Below, one piece after another: positions 27,418-35,566 of a DNA stretch of 54,991 nucleotides (position 1 is its first letter; each line of letters begins with the position of its first letter). Where the stretch lies: the NCBI GenBank assembly GCA_905233475.1, contig CAJOEN010000005.1, positions 1 to 54,991 on the forward strand, read 5' to 3'. Both the position numbers and the translations under genes were made by a program. Under the pieces are notes generated by a model. It did no database searches and had not been told where the DNA came from. It was given only the letters and a program-made list of their open reading frames with translations. Source of the DNA: an uncultured Bacteroidales bacterium. GTDB lineage: Bacteria > Bacteroidota > Bacteroidia > Bacteroidales > P3.

Positions 27418-28107
27418 ATGAAAAAAATATTGACACTTGCATTGGTTTTGGCTCTGGGTAGCAGTTGCCTGATGGCCAAAAAAGTCAAAAAATTCGAAGG
27501 CATTATAAGTTATTCCGTCGAAATGTCCGGCGACCCATCCATAACTTCAAGTATGGATATGTTGCCTGCCGGAATGCTCACTGCCGTTTTTAAAACTAAA
27601 GGACAGTACAGCATGATGTCCATAATGGGGCAGAAAACTTTTCTCGACGCCAAAAAAGGCATTATTACTTCCCTTATAGACATGTCGATGTTGGGCATGG
27701 GTAGCTACTGTATGGAAAATCCCTACGACGCCGGCACTCAAGACCAACAGAAAAATGTATTTACCGGCGAAACAAAAACCATTTGTGGCTACAAAGCCGA
27801 GAAAATCAAAATGGGTGAAACCGACGGCACTGCCATAGAAGTGTGGGTTACACGCGAAATAGCTATTGAAGCCGGTGTGCCCATGTTAATCGGCTTGGAG
27901 GGTTTTATCCCCTTGCAGTTCGACATACAGAGCAATGCCTCGGGTTTAGGTGAAATAAAAATCACACTTACTGCCAAGGAAATAAAACAGCAGAAAGTTC
28001 CCACCGACGACCTTGTGCCGCCCAAAGACTGCCAGAAAATTAAACCTGAGGAGCTGAATACAATGCTACAGCAGATACAAAATTTCGGCTCCGATTTCGA
28101 AGAATAA
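27418..28107 (+). CDS. Secreted protein, DUF4412-like paralogue
   Basis: A 229-aa exported protein with a signal peptide (MKKILTLALVLALGSSCLMA; the Cys at 17 is not followed by a lipobox-like mature start). The mature protein begins KKVKKFEGIISYSVEMSG, matching the FxGIxxY opening of its neighbour, and has the corresponding ICGYKAEKIKM segment midway. It is Met-rich in the first half. The two genes are probably a tandem duplication now diverged. A strong hairpin terminator lies 26 bp after the stop. Function unknown. Confidence 0.75.
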   Translation: MKKILTLALVLALGSSCLMAKKVKKFEGIISYSVEMSGDPSITSSMDMLPAGMLTAVFKTKGQYSMMSIMGQKTFLDAKKGIITSLIDMSMLGMGSYCMENPYDAGTQDQQKNVFTGETKTICGYKAEKIKMGETDGTAIEVWVTREIAIEAGVPMLIGLEGFIPLQFDIQSNASGLGEIKITLTAKEIKQQKVPTDDLVPPKDCQKIKPEELNTMLQQIQNFGSDFEE

Positions 28108-28132
28108 ACACTTTTCAACAATCAACAGTTTA

Positions 28133-28164
28133 AAAATCCGCTGCCTTGGTAGCGGATTTTTTTT
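28133..28164 (+). terminator. Rho-independent terminator
   Basis: AAAATCCGCT (28133-28142) pairs perfectly with AGCGGATTTT (28151-28160) around an 8-nt loop, followed by a T run. It ends the two-gene secreted-protein unit and insulates ftsK. Confidence 0.9.
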
Positions 28165-28175
28165 GTTTTAAACCG

Positions 28176-28183
28176 TATTTTTG
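28176..28183 (+). promoter_or_regulatory. -7 promoter element for ftsK (TATTTTTG)
   Basis: TATTTTTG matches TAnnTTTG, 36 bp before the ftsK ATG and just after a terminator. No clear -33 TTTG is seen at 19 bp. Confidence 0.5.
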
Positions 28184-28219
28184 CAATTTTAGTCGGTAAC
28201 AGCGAAAAAATAACGATGT

Positions 28220-30667
28220 ATGTTAAAAAACGAGTCAAAGAAAAAAGGTTCGGGCAAGAAAAAAACGGACAACGGGTTTGTGAATTTCCTTAAAAGCGAA
28301 GCATTCCGCAAAATCTGCGGAGTATTTTTGTTGCTTTTTTCGGTGTTTTTGGCGGTGGTTTTTGTGTCCTACTTCTTCTCATGGAGCCACGACAGGGGTC
28401 TCTCTGAAGGACAAGAATATGCCAATTTGGGAGGCAAGATAGGGTTCAAACTTGCTAACTTCTTTATATACAGAACTTTTGGCATGGCTTCAATGGGATA
28501 TATTGTCCTTTTTATGTCTCTTGCATTTAAATTGCTTAACATCAATGCGTTGAAGTGTGTCAGAACTTCAACGGTAACCATTTTCTGGATGGTGTGGGTG
28601 TCGTTATTTTTCGGTTTTGTACATCTGTTCACCGAAAGCACTCCCGATAATATCGGTTGGATAGGCATTCTCGCAGGTGTGGCTGGCTACAGCATAGCCG
28701 TATGGATTCAGGGGTTACTTGGCAAAATAGGATTGGTTATAATATTGTTTTTCAGTCTTATGCTGGGACTTTGGCTTATACATCATGTATCATTCAAAGG
28801 CATTGTTACCAAAATCAATGCCCAACTGGATAAGATGAACGCGGACAAGGTAGAAAAACCTGATAATCATAACGAAAAGCCAGAACAGCAACAAGCGCGA
28901 GTGGAAAGAACTGTGGAACCTAAAGAAGAAGAGAACAACACCCTTGTAACTTTCGAACACCCGAAGGGTACCATCGAACTTTCTCCGGAGGAGCCGGAGT
29001 TGGAGCGGGAAACGGCACCCACATCCGAAAATTCCGCACAATTTGAAATCCTCGACCCCATACCCAGTGACGAGATTATAGAAGAAAACATTGAGGATTC
29101 CGATGTGCCGGTGGAACACTACACCATTGACGAGCCTTACGACCCCCGCCTTGATTTGCGCGACTACCAGTTCCCCAATACCGACATGCTGGAGCACCAT
29201 GAGGAGAGAAACGTGGAAGTTACCCGCGAGGAGATGATTGCCAACAACGACAAAATTGTAAAAACACTCAAAAGTTATTCCATCGAAATAACCAAAATCA
29301 CCGCTTCGCCCGGACCAACGGTAACTCTTTACGAAATTGTTCCCGCCTCGGGCATTCGCATTTCCAAAATAAAAGTCCTCGAAGACGACATAGCCCTGAG
29401 TCTTTCGGCTTTGGGTATCCGCATAATAGCGCCAATCCCCGGCAAGGGTACCATAGGTATTGAGGTACCGAACGCCAAACCGCAGGTGGTGTCGATGCTC
29501 ACAATGATAAACTCCGACAAGTTCCAAAACAACAACTACGAACTGCCCATTGCCATAGGAAAAACGGTAAGCAACGAAACCTACGTTACCGATCTTACCA
29601 AAATGCCGCACCTGCTTATGGCCGGTGCCACCGGACAGGGTAAATCGGTGGGGCTCAACGCTATAATAGCATCGCTTCTTTACAAAAAGCACCCCTCCGA
29701 ACTCAAGTTCATAATGGTGGACCCCAAAAAAGTGGAGCTGTCGTTGTACAATCCCATAGAGCGGCACTATTTGGCCAAACTGCCCGACAGCGAAGAAGCC
29801 ATCATCACCGATGTGCGCAAGGTGGTGCGCACCCTCAACTCGCTGTGCATAGAGATGGACAACCGCTACGACCTGCTCAAGGACGCGCAGGTACGTAACA
29901 TAAAGGAATACAACCCCAAATTTATAGCCCGCAGGCTTAATCCCGAGCGGGAGGTCAGCCCCAACAACTACCATCGCTACTTGCCTTATATAGTTGTGGT
30001 GGTGGACGAGTTTGCCGACCTTATTATGACCGCCGGTCGCGAGGTGGAACAGCCCATTGCTCGCATAGCCCAGCTGGCACGTGCTGTGGGAATACATCTT
30101 ATCATCGCTACACAGCGTCCTTCGGTGAAAATAATCACAGGTACCATCAAAGCCAACTTCCCGGCACGAATTGCATTCCGTGTAACATCGGGGGTGGACT
30201 CCCGTACTATCCTCGACGGCGGTGGTGCCGAACGGCTTATAGGCCGTGGAGATATGTTGCTGTCTTCGGGAAGCGATATACTGCGTTTGCAGTGCGCCCT
30301 TATCGACACTCCTGAAATACAAAAGATAGTGGACTTTATAGGTGCCCAGCGTGGCTACCCCGACTGTTTCCTATTGCCCGAATACCTCGACGAGAACGAC
30401 GCTCCCAACAAGGATTTCGATGTGGGCAAGAAAGACGAGTTCTTCGAAGAGGCCGCACGTTTGGTGGTGGCTTCGCAACATGGCTCAACCTCGTTGCTGC
30501 AGCGCAAACTGAGTTTGGGTTACAACCGTGCAGGAAAAATAATAGACCAATTGGAGGCCGCCGGCATAGTGGGACCTTTCGAGGGCAGTAAGGCCCGCGA
30601 GGTGCTTGTAAAAACCGAGGCAGACCTCGAAGTACTGTTGCGAAACCTGAGAGAAAGTGGCAATTAA
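28220..30667 (+). CDS. ftsK: DNA translocase FtsK
   Basis: An 815-aa ATP-driven DNA pump that clears and resolves the chromosome terminus at the division septum. About four N-terminal membrane helices lie within residues 35-205. An acidic linker spans about 215-330, and then comes the motor: Walker A GATGQGKS near residue 470 and Walker B IVVVVDEFADL near 600. A C-terminal gamma winged helix (QHGSTSLLQRKLSLGYNRAG, about 750-815) reads the orienting DNA sequence. Length and layout fit Bacteroidetes FtsK. It overlaps the next gene by 11 bp. Confidence 0.97.
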   Translation: MLKNESKKKGSGKKKTDNGFVNFLKSEAFRKICGVFLLLFSVFLAVVFVSYFFSWSHDRGLSEGQEYANLGGKIGFKLANFFIYRTFGMASMGYIVLFMSLAFKLLNINALKCVRTSTVTIFWMVWVSLFFGFVHLFTESTPDNIGWIGILAGVAGYSIAVWIQGLLGKIGLVIILFFSLMLGLWLIHHVSFKGIVTKINAQLDKMNADKVEKPDNHNEKPEQQQARVERTVEPKEEENNTLVTFEHPKGTIELSPEEPELERETAPTSENSAQFEILDPIPSDEIIEENIEDSDVPVEHYTIDEPYDPRLDLRDYQFPNTDMLEHHEERNVEVTREEMIANNDKIVKTLKSYSIEITKITASPGPTVTLYEIVPASGIRISKIKVLEDDIALSLSALGIRIIAPIPGKGTIGIEVPNAKPQVVSMLTMINSDKFQNNNYELPIAIGKTVSNETYVTDLTKMPHLLMAGATGQGKSVGLNAIIASLLYKKHPSELKFIMVDPKKVELSLYNPIERHYLAKLPDSEEAIITDVRKVVRTLNSLCIEMDNRYDLLKDAQVRNIKEYNPKFIARRLNPEREVSPNNYHRYLPYIVVVVDEFADLIMTAGREVEQPIARIAQLARAVGIHLIIATQRPSVKIITGTIKANFPARIAFRVTSGVDSRTILDGGGAERLIGRGDMLLSSGSDILRLQCALIDTPEIQKIVDFIGAQRGYPDCFLLPEYLDENDAPNKDFDVGKKDEFFEEAARLVVASQHGSTSLLQRKLSLGYNRAGKIIDQLEAAGIVGPFEGSKAREVLVKTEADLEVLLRNLRESGN

Positions 30668-31322
30668 CAATTTCCTTAACCAGATGGTGCACCCCGATGT
30701 GGAGCAGTATGCCGAGGAGCATACTTCGCCCGAATCGGACATGCTGCATGCCCTCAACCGCTGGACGCACCTCAAAACACCTAATCCGCACATGCTAAGC
30801 GGACACTATCAGGGTAAGCTGCTGGAGTTTATAAGCAGCATGGTGCAACCGCATAGGGTATTGGAGATAGGTGCTTTTGTGGGGTATTCTACTGTGTGTT
30901 TGAGCGAAGGTCTTGCCAAAGACGGGGTGCTCCACAGCATAGAAGCCGACGAGGAATGCGAGGATATAATACGTAAAACTCTGGAAAAAGCAGGACTTGC
31001 CAACAGGGTAATTCTGCATATCGGCAATGCAATGGACATATTGCCACAGCTCGTTGCAGAAAAATTCGACCTTGCGTTTGTTGATGCCGACAAAGCTAAC
31101 AGCATTAAATACTACGAAACAATAGTGCCAATGCTGAAATCAGGCGGTATTTTGCTTATAGACAATGTTTTATGGAACGGCAAAGTGCTTTACGAACAGC
31201 GCTCGGGCGACAAGGAGACCGATATTTTTAAACAACTGAACGACCTGATACAAAACGACCCGAGGGTGGAAAACATACTGCTCACCATAAGGGACGGACT
31301 GATGATGTGTAGAAAATTGTAA
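30657..31322 (+). CDS. Class I SAM O-methyltransferase (catechol/caffeoyl-CoA OMT type)
   Basis: A 221-aa member of the Methyltransf_3 family. The SAM-binding motif VLEIGAFVGYSTVCLSEGL is at about 62-80, FDLAFVDADKANSIKYYE contains the divalent-metal Asp residues, and GGILLIDNVLWNGKV is typical of this family. It begins with GTG inside the ftsK 3' end (ATG at 30,684 is an alternative), so it is translated with ftsK. The substrate of these bacterial enzymes is generally unknown. Confidence 0.88.
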   Translation: MAINNFLNQMVHPDVEQYAEEHTSPESDMLHALNRWTHLKTPNPHMLSGHYQGKLLEFISSMVQPHRVLEIGAFVGYSTVCLSEGLAKDGVLHSIEADEECEDIIRKTLEKAGLANRVILHIGNAMDILPQLVAEKFDLAFVDADKANSIKYYETIVPMLKSGGILLIDNVLWNGKVLYEQRSGDKETDIFKQLNDLIQNDPRVENILLTIRDGLMMCRKL

Positions 31323-31387
31323 AATATTGATATATTGTATCTTGTAAAAATATTGAAAACGAAAAAACAAAAAACAGCCTACAATAT

Positions 31388-31418
31388 TTTGTAAAACAAG
31401 AAAAAAGACGTATCTTTG
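31388..31418 (+). promoter_or_regulatory. Full Bacteroidetes promoter (TTTG-N19-TATCTTTG)
   Basis: TTTG at 31388-31391 and TATCTTTG at 31411-31418 are separated by exactly 19 bp, the consensus spacing. They lie 49 bp upstream of the first small lipoprotein gene, which also marks the beginning of the next transcription unit. Confidence 0.8.
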
Positions 31419-31467
31419 CAGTTTCAAAAGAAGAGTAATAATTTACCCAAAACGATAAACATACAAT

Positions 31468-31680
31468 ATGAAAAAAGTAATTCTCGCGATTTTGGTAACG
31501 CTGATTGTTGCGGTAATCTACTCGTGTGCCAAAGAAAAAGACTGCGTATGCTCGGTTGAAGGCAAAGGCGACGTAATACGCCTGCACACCGACAACGGCG
31601 AATGCATTGATTTCAGATACCTGAACGACGCAAACGGCCTTCAAGAAGTTCGCCTTTTTTGCATGGAGGACACTTTATAG
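31468..31680 (+). CDS. Small Cys-rich lipoprotein A
   Basis: A 70-aa protein with a lipoprotein signal peptide: a hydrophobic segment (ILAILVTLIVAVI) followed by the lipobox YSC with the lipidated Cys at 20. The mature part is only about 50 residues and carries CVC plus Cys residues in NGECIDF and LFCMEDT. It resembles the next gene (KEKxCxC, then DxGxCxD), so the two are paralogues. Function unknown; surface or periplasmic anchoring is inferred from the signal. Confidence 0.7.
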   Translation: MKKVILAILVTLIVAVIYSCAKEKDCVCSVEGKGDVIRLHTDNGECIDFRYLNDANGLQEVRLFCMEDTL

Positions 31681-31704
31681 TAAAACCTTTTTAATTATCG
31701 AATC

Positions 31705-31950
31705 ATGAAAAAAACACTGTATATTATCGGATTGATTATAGCCATCGGTCTTCTGGCGCCGTCGTGCAAAAAAGAGAAAACATGCTCCTGCAAATACAAA
31801 CGCACATACGAAAACGATGCCAACACATACCCTTTCCAGCTTGAGATAAAAATCGACGACGGCAATTGCGAAGATATCACAAGCTACAGCACCACCGACA
31901 AGGCAGGTCTTTCTTTCAAATCGGAAACCTCGTGTGTAACAAAAGATTAG
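31705..31950 (+). CDS. Small Cys-rich lipoprotein B
   Basis: An 81-aa paralogue of the preceding gene. The signal peptide (MKKTLYIIGLIIAIGLLAPS) is followed by the lipidated Cys at 21, then KKEKTCSCKYKR, DDGNCEDIT and a final SETSC. Conserved paired Cys could form disulfides or a metal site. It begins 24 bp after the first lipoprotein gene. No family recognised. Confidence 0.7.
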   Translation: MKKTLYIIGLIIAIGLLAPSCKKEKTCSCKYKRTYENDANTYPFQLEIKIDDGNCEDITSYSTTDKAGLSFKSETSCVTKD

Positions 31951-31983
31951 GAAATTACAAAACAGAAATAAAAAACAGATAAT

Positions 31984-32631
31984 ATGAACAAATTTATAAC
32001 AGTACAGGAAGCCGTAGAAAAAATCCACGACGGAATGACCATTATGGTAGGCGGCTTTTTGGGCATTGGAACACCCGAATCCATTATCGACGCATTGGTC
32101 GCCAAAGGAGTTAAAAACCTCACCCTTATAAGCAACGACACAGCATACGTGAACAAAGGCGTTGGCAAAATGATTGTCAATCACCAAATTAAGAAACTTA
32201 TTGTGTCGCACATCGGCACCAACGAAGAAACAATAAACCAGATGAACAGCGGCGAGCTGGAGGTGGAATTCAGCCCGCAAGGTACTTTGGCCGAACGCAT
32301 ACGCAGCGGCGGAGCAGGACTGGGCGGAGTGCTTACACAGACCGGCCTTGGCACCGTGGTTGAAAACGGCAAGGAGAAAGTTACCGTGGACGGCAAAGAA
32401 TACCTGCTCGAGAAACCCCTCCACGCCGACGTGGCACTTATCGGCGCCAATATTTCCGACGAGGACGGCAACCTTATCTACAAAGGCACATCGCAGAATT
32501 TCTGTCCGCTGATGGCCACCGCCGCCGACTTGGTTATTGTGGAACCGCAGGAAGTGGTGAAAACCGGCACTCTGGCTCACGAGGCCATTCGCACACAGGC
32601 TATTTTGGTTGATTACATCGTAAAAAAATAA
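31984..32631 (+). CDS. atoD: CoA-transferase subunit A (AtoD/ScoA-like)
   Basis: A 215-aa alpha subunit of a family I 3-oxoacid/acetate/butyrate-acetoacetate CoA-transferase. Marks are [21 protein letters not shown] near residue 18, [40 protein letters not shown] and [11 protein letters not shown]. The catalytic Glu lies in the beta subunit, which is not adjacent here. The next gene is a Kal-like lyase 7 bp away, pointing to lysine or 3-aminobutyrate fermentation to butyrate and acetate. Alpha assignment is certain; exact acyl preference is not. Confidence 0.88.
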   Translation: MNKFITVQEAVEKIHDGMTIMVGGFLGIGTPESIIDALVAKGVKNLTLISNDTAYVNKGVGKMIVNHQIKKLIVSHIGTNEETINQMNSGELEVEFSPQGTLAERIRSGGAGLGGVLTQTGLGTVVENGKEKVTVDGKEYLLEKPLHADVALIGANISDEDGNLIYKGTSQNFCPLMATAADLVIVEPQEVVKTGTLAHEAIRTQAILVDYIVKK

Positions 32632-32638
32632 GAGCACT

Positions 32639-33031
32639 ATGGCAGCAAAATCAATGTTAAGAGTACGTATGAGCGCCAAGGACGCCCATTACGGAGGAAA
32701 TTTGGTTGACGGAGCACACATGCTCCACCTTTTTGGCGATGTGGCCACAGAGCTTCTTATTATTCAGGACGGCGACGAAGGACTTTTCTGCGCCTACGAC
32801 ATGGTGGAGTTCAAAGCCCCCGTTTATGCCGGCGACTATATCGAGGCTTACGGCGAGATAACACGTGTGGGCAACACCTCGCGAGAGATGTCGTTCGAGG
32901 CTTACAAGGTTATAGCCCCGCGTCCCGACATCAGCGACTCGGCAGCCGACGTGCTTCCCGAAAAAGTGCTGGTTTGTCGCGCGCACGGCACCTGCGTTAC
33001 CCCGAAACAATGTCAAAGAAAAACCAATTAA
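32639..33031 (+). CDS. kal: 3-aminobutyryl-CoA ammonia-lyase-like hotdog protein (Kal type)
   Basis: A 130-aa hotdog-fold protein matching the size and pattern of Kal, which deaminates L-3-aminobutyryl-CoA to crotonyl-CoA in lysine fermentation. Visible features are the start [21 protein letters not shown], then [31 protein letters not shown] and a C-terminal [10 protein letters not shown]. It lies 7 bp behind the CoA-transferase alpha gene, consistent with such a pathway. The rest of the pathway (KamA, KamD/E, Kdd, Kce, AtoA) is absent from the window. A generic acyl-CoA thioesterase is the alternative. Confidence 0.68.
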   Translation: MAAKSMLRVRMSAKDAHYGGNLVDGAHMLHLFGDVATELLIIQDGDEGLFCAYDMVEFKAPVYAGDYIEAYGEITRVGNTSREMSFEAYKVIAPRPDISDSAADVLPEKVLVCRAHGTCVTPKQCQRKTN

Positions 33032-33065
33032 TTCATAACAGTTTAATAATTAAAATTTTAATCAC

Positions 33066-33488
33066 ATGAAAAAGTTAATTTTTTTGTTGACTGCATGTTT
33101 TGCATTCTCATTGAATGCCATTGCAGAAGTTGATCCCTATGTTGTGGACAACAACGCTATCGATGAAGTGTTCGCACAGGCACAGGAGGTTTCTTTGCTA
33201 GACCTCTCTCAATCCGCTGTAGATGCTTTGAGTACTCCAATGGTTATGGAGTCCCAAGCACGTGTTAGTGAATGGGGTGCATGGGCATTATGTACTTTTT
33301 TGGGTGGCTTCGGAATACACCGCCATTATATGGGTACAGCACCTTTTATGTGGGCTGCGTACACATTTACGTTTGGTGGTATTTTCGGTGTTGTTACAAC
33401 GGTAGACTGGGTTGTATTACTGATAGGTGCAATACAAGGTAATATAGGAAACTACACAAATAATGCTAAGTTCTTTATGTGGTTATAA
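33066..33488 (+). CDS. TM2-domain membrane protein with signal peptide
   Basis: A 140-aa protein with an N-terminal signal sequence (MKKLIFLLTACFAFSLNAIA) and a TM2 domain at residues about 70-125. The TM2 mark is WALCTFLGGFGIHRHYMGTAP followed by a second hydrophobic hairpin (VVTTVDWVVLLIGAIQG); the first helix is paired with the conserved GxH/R-Y-G turn. It is the first gene of a five-gene overlapping run, and its last 26 bp overlap the next frame. Function unknown. Confidence 0.75.
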   Translation: MKKLIFLLTACFAFSLNAIAEVDPYVVDNNAIDEVFAQAQEVSLLDLSQSAVDALSTPMVMESQARVSEWGAWALCTFLGGFGIHRHYMGTAPFMWAAYTFTFGGIFGVVTTVDWVVLLIGAIQGNIGNYTNNAKFFMWL

Positions 33489-34227
33489 ACCAATAAGTTT
33501 ATCAAAAATAAAGAGGGTAATTCCTTGTGTATTACTCTCTTTATTTTTATGTGTCTTTGGCTCGGAATCAAAGGCACAGCAACGTATGTCGGCAGAAATA
33601 ACGACAAAACAGGTGTACAACAAAAAACTAATACGCAATGAAAGGACGTTGTACTATTCCTCAAATGGCAAGGTTGTTGTACACTACACCTATCCGAAAG
33701 AGTATTTCATGACCTCGAATTCTCTGGGCGAAATTGCTGTATATCAGCCAGATGTGAATGAAGTAATGCTGATTACAGACAAGTCAATGGCTACACAATC
33801 GGAGATTTTTCTATACTTTCTTACCTCTGATTATACAAATTTGAATCTTACAAAATTGGGATTCGTTTTAAAGGAAGTAAAAAAAGACGGGAACAGGATA
33901 ATAAAAACATTTACTCCTACAAAAAAGGAGGACAATTCCATTAAAAAAGTCGTCGTTGTCAATGAAGGTCAGAAACCCATATACAGTGCCGTTTACAACA
34001 AAGCAGACAAAATAGAGAAAAAAACTTTCTACAGTGCGTATGTTGAATTGCCTATGGTAACTTTTCCAACAAAGATAACACAGATTACATATAACGACAA
34101 AGGAGACTCCATTGTAAGTCGTGAAGAATATAACAATATCAAAACCAAGGATTTCGGTATCAATACAAAGTTTGAATATTCTGTGCCGTCAAATGCAAAA
34201 AGGGTCAATCCGTTTGGAATCAAATAA
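33463..34227 (+). CDS. Exported protein of unknown function
   Basis: A 254-aa protein with a signal peptide whose hydrophobic core VIPCVLLSLFLCVFG lies at residues 19-33; cleavage is likely near ESKAQQ. The mature region is beta-rich (RTLYYSSNGKVVVHYTYP, ITQITYNDKGDSIVS) and resembles outer-membrane lipoprotein carrier-like (LolA-like) folds by eye. The ATG at 33,463 overlaps the TM2 gene by 26 bp, and no better start exists. It belongs to the five-gene run, 5 bp ahead of the YidD-domain gene. Confidence 0.65.
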   Translation: MLSSLCGYKPISLSKIKRVIPCVLLSLFLCVFGSESKAQQRMSAEITTKQVYNKKLIRNERTLYYSSNGKVVVHYTYPKEYFMTSNSLGEIAVYQPDVNEVMLITDKSMATQSEIFLYFLTSDYTNLNLTKLGFVLKEVKKDGNRIIKTFTPTKKEDNSIKKVVVVNEGQKPIYSAVYNKADKIEKKTFYSAYVELPMVTFPTKITQITYNDKGDSIVSREEYNNIKTKDFGINTKFEYSVPSNAKRVNPFGIK

Positions 34228-34232
34228 ACAGC

Positions 34233-34724
34233 ATGTATCTACAGGGAACTATGGAAAAAAAAACTTGTAGTAGCCGTATTGCATTGTGTATCACAGTGAT
34301 ATTTTGTCTTGTGTATTTTTCTCCAAAAACTAATGCACAGCAAATAACCGCCGCAGACGAGTGGAAAATGGTGGAGCAAAAAGAATCGTTCAAAGCGGAA
34401 TTTTCGGAAAAAACTGTAAAATACGGTTCCGACAGCAAAAGAAAATCCATAAACCCTTTGTATCATGCATTTTCACTCGGCATTTTTACTTATCAGAAAT
34501 TTGTATCACCCGTATTGGCTCGAGATTGTGCCTACTCCACCTCTTGCTCAGACTACAGCAAACAGCTTGTAAGTAGATACGGTGTGCTTGTGGGCGTTGT
34601 ATGCACGGCAGACAGGCTTATGCGGTGCAATCGTATAGCGTTGGCCGACCCGATGACATACCTGCTTATGGATTCGAAAGACAAACTTATACATGAAACG
34701 GTGGAACGATACGCAAGCAAATGA
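34233..34724 (+). CDS. YidD-domain protein with signal peptide and extension
   Basis: A 163-aa protein. A YidD domain spans residues about 77-136: YQKFVSPVLARDCAYSTSCSDYSKQ (split: YQKFVSPVLARDCAY, STSCSDYSKQ), then RYGVLVGVVCTADRLMRCN. Ordinary YidD is about 70-85 aa, cytoplasmic, and helps the YidC insertase. Here a signal-like hydrophobic segment (residues 16-30, ending before TNAQQ) and a linker of about 40 residues precede the domain, so it is probably exported. An in-frame ATG at 34,251 would start closer to the signal. It overlaps the next gene by 4 bp. Confidence 0.72.
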   Translation: MYLQGTMEKKTCSSRIALCITVIFCLVYFSPKTNAQQITAADEWKMVEQKESFKAEFSEKTVKYGSDSKRKSINPLYHAFSLGIFTYQKFVSPVLARDCAYSTSCSDYSKQLVSRYGVLVGVVCTADRLMRCNRIALADPMTYLLMDSKDKLIHETVERYASK

Positions 34725-35566
34725 ACAAGCTCCTTTTCATAATGCTGGCACTTTTGCCGACCTATATTGTTGCGCAGAATTTGCACACAGTTGGCGAGGA
34801 TTTTCAATTTGTGTCCTATCTGATAGGCAACGGTATGAAAGAGGAGGCCACAACGCTGATAAATAATAGAAAAGCGGACTGCGACAGTATGCGGTTCCTT
34901 AAAGCCTACACATATTACAATGTTATGGAACTGGACTCTGCGGCAAAATATTACACTGCCGTTGGAAAAAACTCCCCGTTGCGTACAGAGTCCCTGTTTT
35001 TTGGTTCGGTAGCCAACCTGCATTTGGAACAACCCAACATAGCCGAAAATTTATTAAACCTCGTTGATGACACATCCGCTATGGTTAGGAACCTTGCGAT
35101 GTTTGAACGTGCGGGAATTAAGCTTCTTAAAAGAGACTTCAAGGGCTTTGAAGACTGCATGAAATTAGTGGATACCAATGATTACAGAATAAGCAGCGAG
35201 GTTGCCGAGTTTACACGGATAAAGAAAGAACTTCAGAAACGGGATAAATCCCCCTTGTTGGCGGCTACAATGTCGGCTATCATACCCGGGGCGGGGAAAG
35301 TTTACACCGGGAATTTAGGGGAAGGAATAGCCACATTTCTCACTACGGGAAGTCTTATCGCCGTAACAGCGGAAAACTGGTATAAATCAGGATTTTACGA
35401 TTGGAAGACAATATTGTTCGGAACCTTGTCGGCCTGTTTCTACATAGGAAATATTTATGGCTCTGCCGTTACTGTACGTATAAGCAGGGACGCTCTCAAT
35501 AAACAAAGAAATGTACAAATACTTTACAATATTCATATTCCTATTCGCAACAGTTATAGGCGTTAA
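34721..35566 (+). CDS. Tetratricopeptide-like/TM2-like membrane protein A
   Basis: A 281-aa protein. A signal peptide (MNKLLFIMLALLPTYIVAQN) precedes a helical, TPR-like periplasmic region up to about residue 180 (FLKAYTYYNVMELDSAAKYY). The C-terminal membrane part begins LLAATMSAIIPGAGKVYTGN, the GxGxxY-G turn typical of TM2/DUF5683-like segments, and ends with a further hydrophobic hairpin. It overlaps the YidD-domain gene by 4 bp (ATGA) and the following paralogue by 56 bp. Function unknown; a scaffold for the exported YidD protein is a hypothesis. Confidence 0.65.
   Translation: MNKLLFIMLALLPTYIVAQNLHTVGEDFQFVSYLIGNGMKEEATTLINNRKADCDSMRFLKAYTYYNVMELDSAAKYYTAVGKNSPLRTESLFFGSVANLHLEQPNIAENLLNLVDDTSAMVRNLAMFERAGIKLLKRDFKGFEDCMKLVDTNDYRISSEVAEFTRIKKELQKRDKSPLLAATMSAIIPGAGKVYTGNLGEGIATFLTTGSLIAVTAENWYKSGFYDWKTILFGTLSACFYIGNIYGSAVTVRISRDALNKQRNVQILYNIHIPIRNSYRR

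Noticed and set aside
28790-30322. A 510-residue open frame on the minus strand opposite ftsK
   Set aside because: It is fully covered by a certain ftsK with intact motor motifs. The minus-strand product is rich in Val, Gly, Tyr and His with no domain, as expected from the complement of a codon-biased gene.
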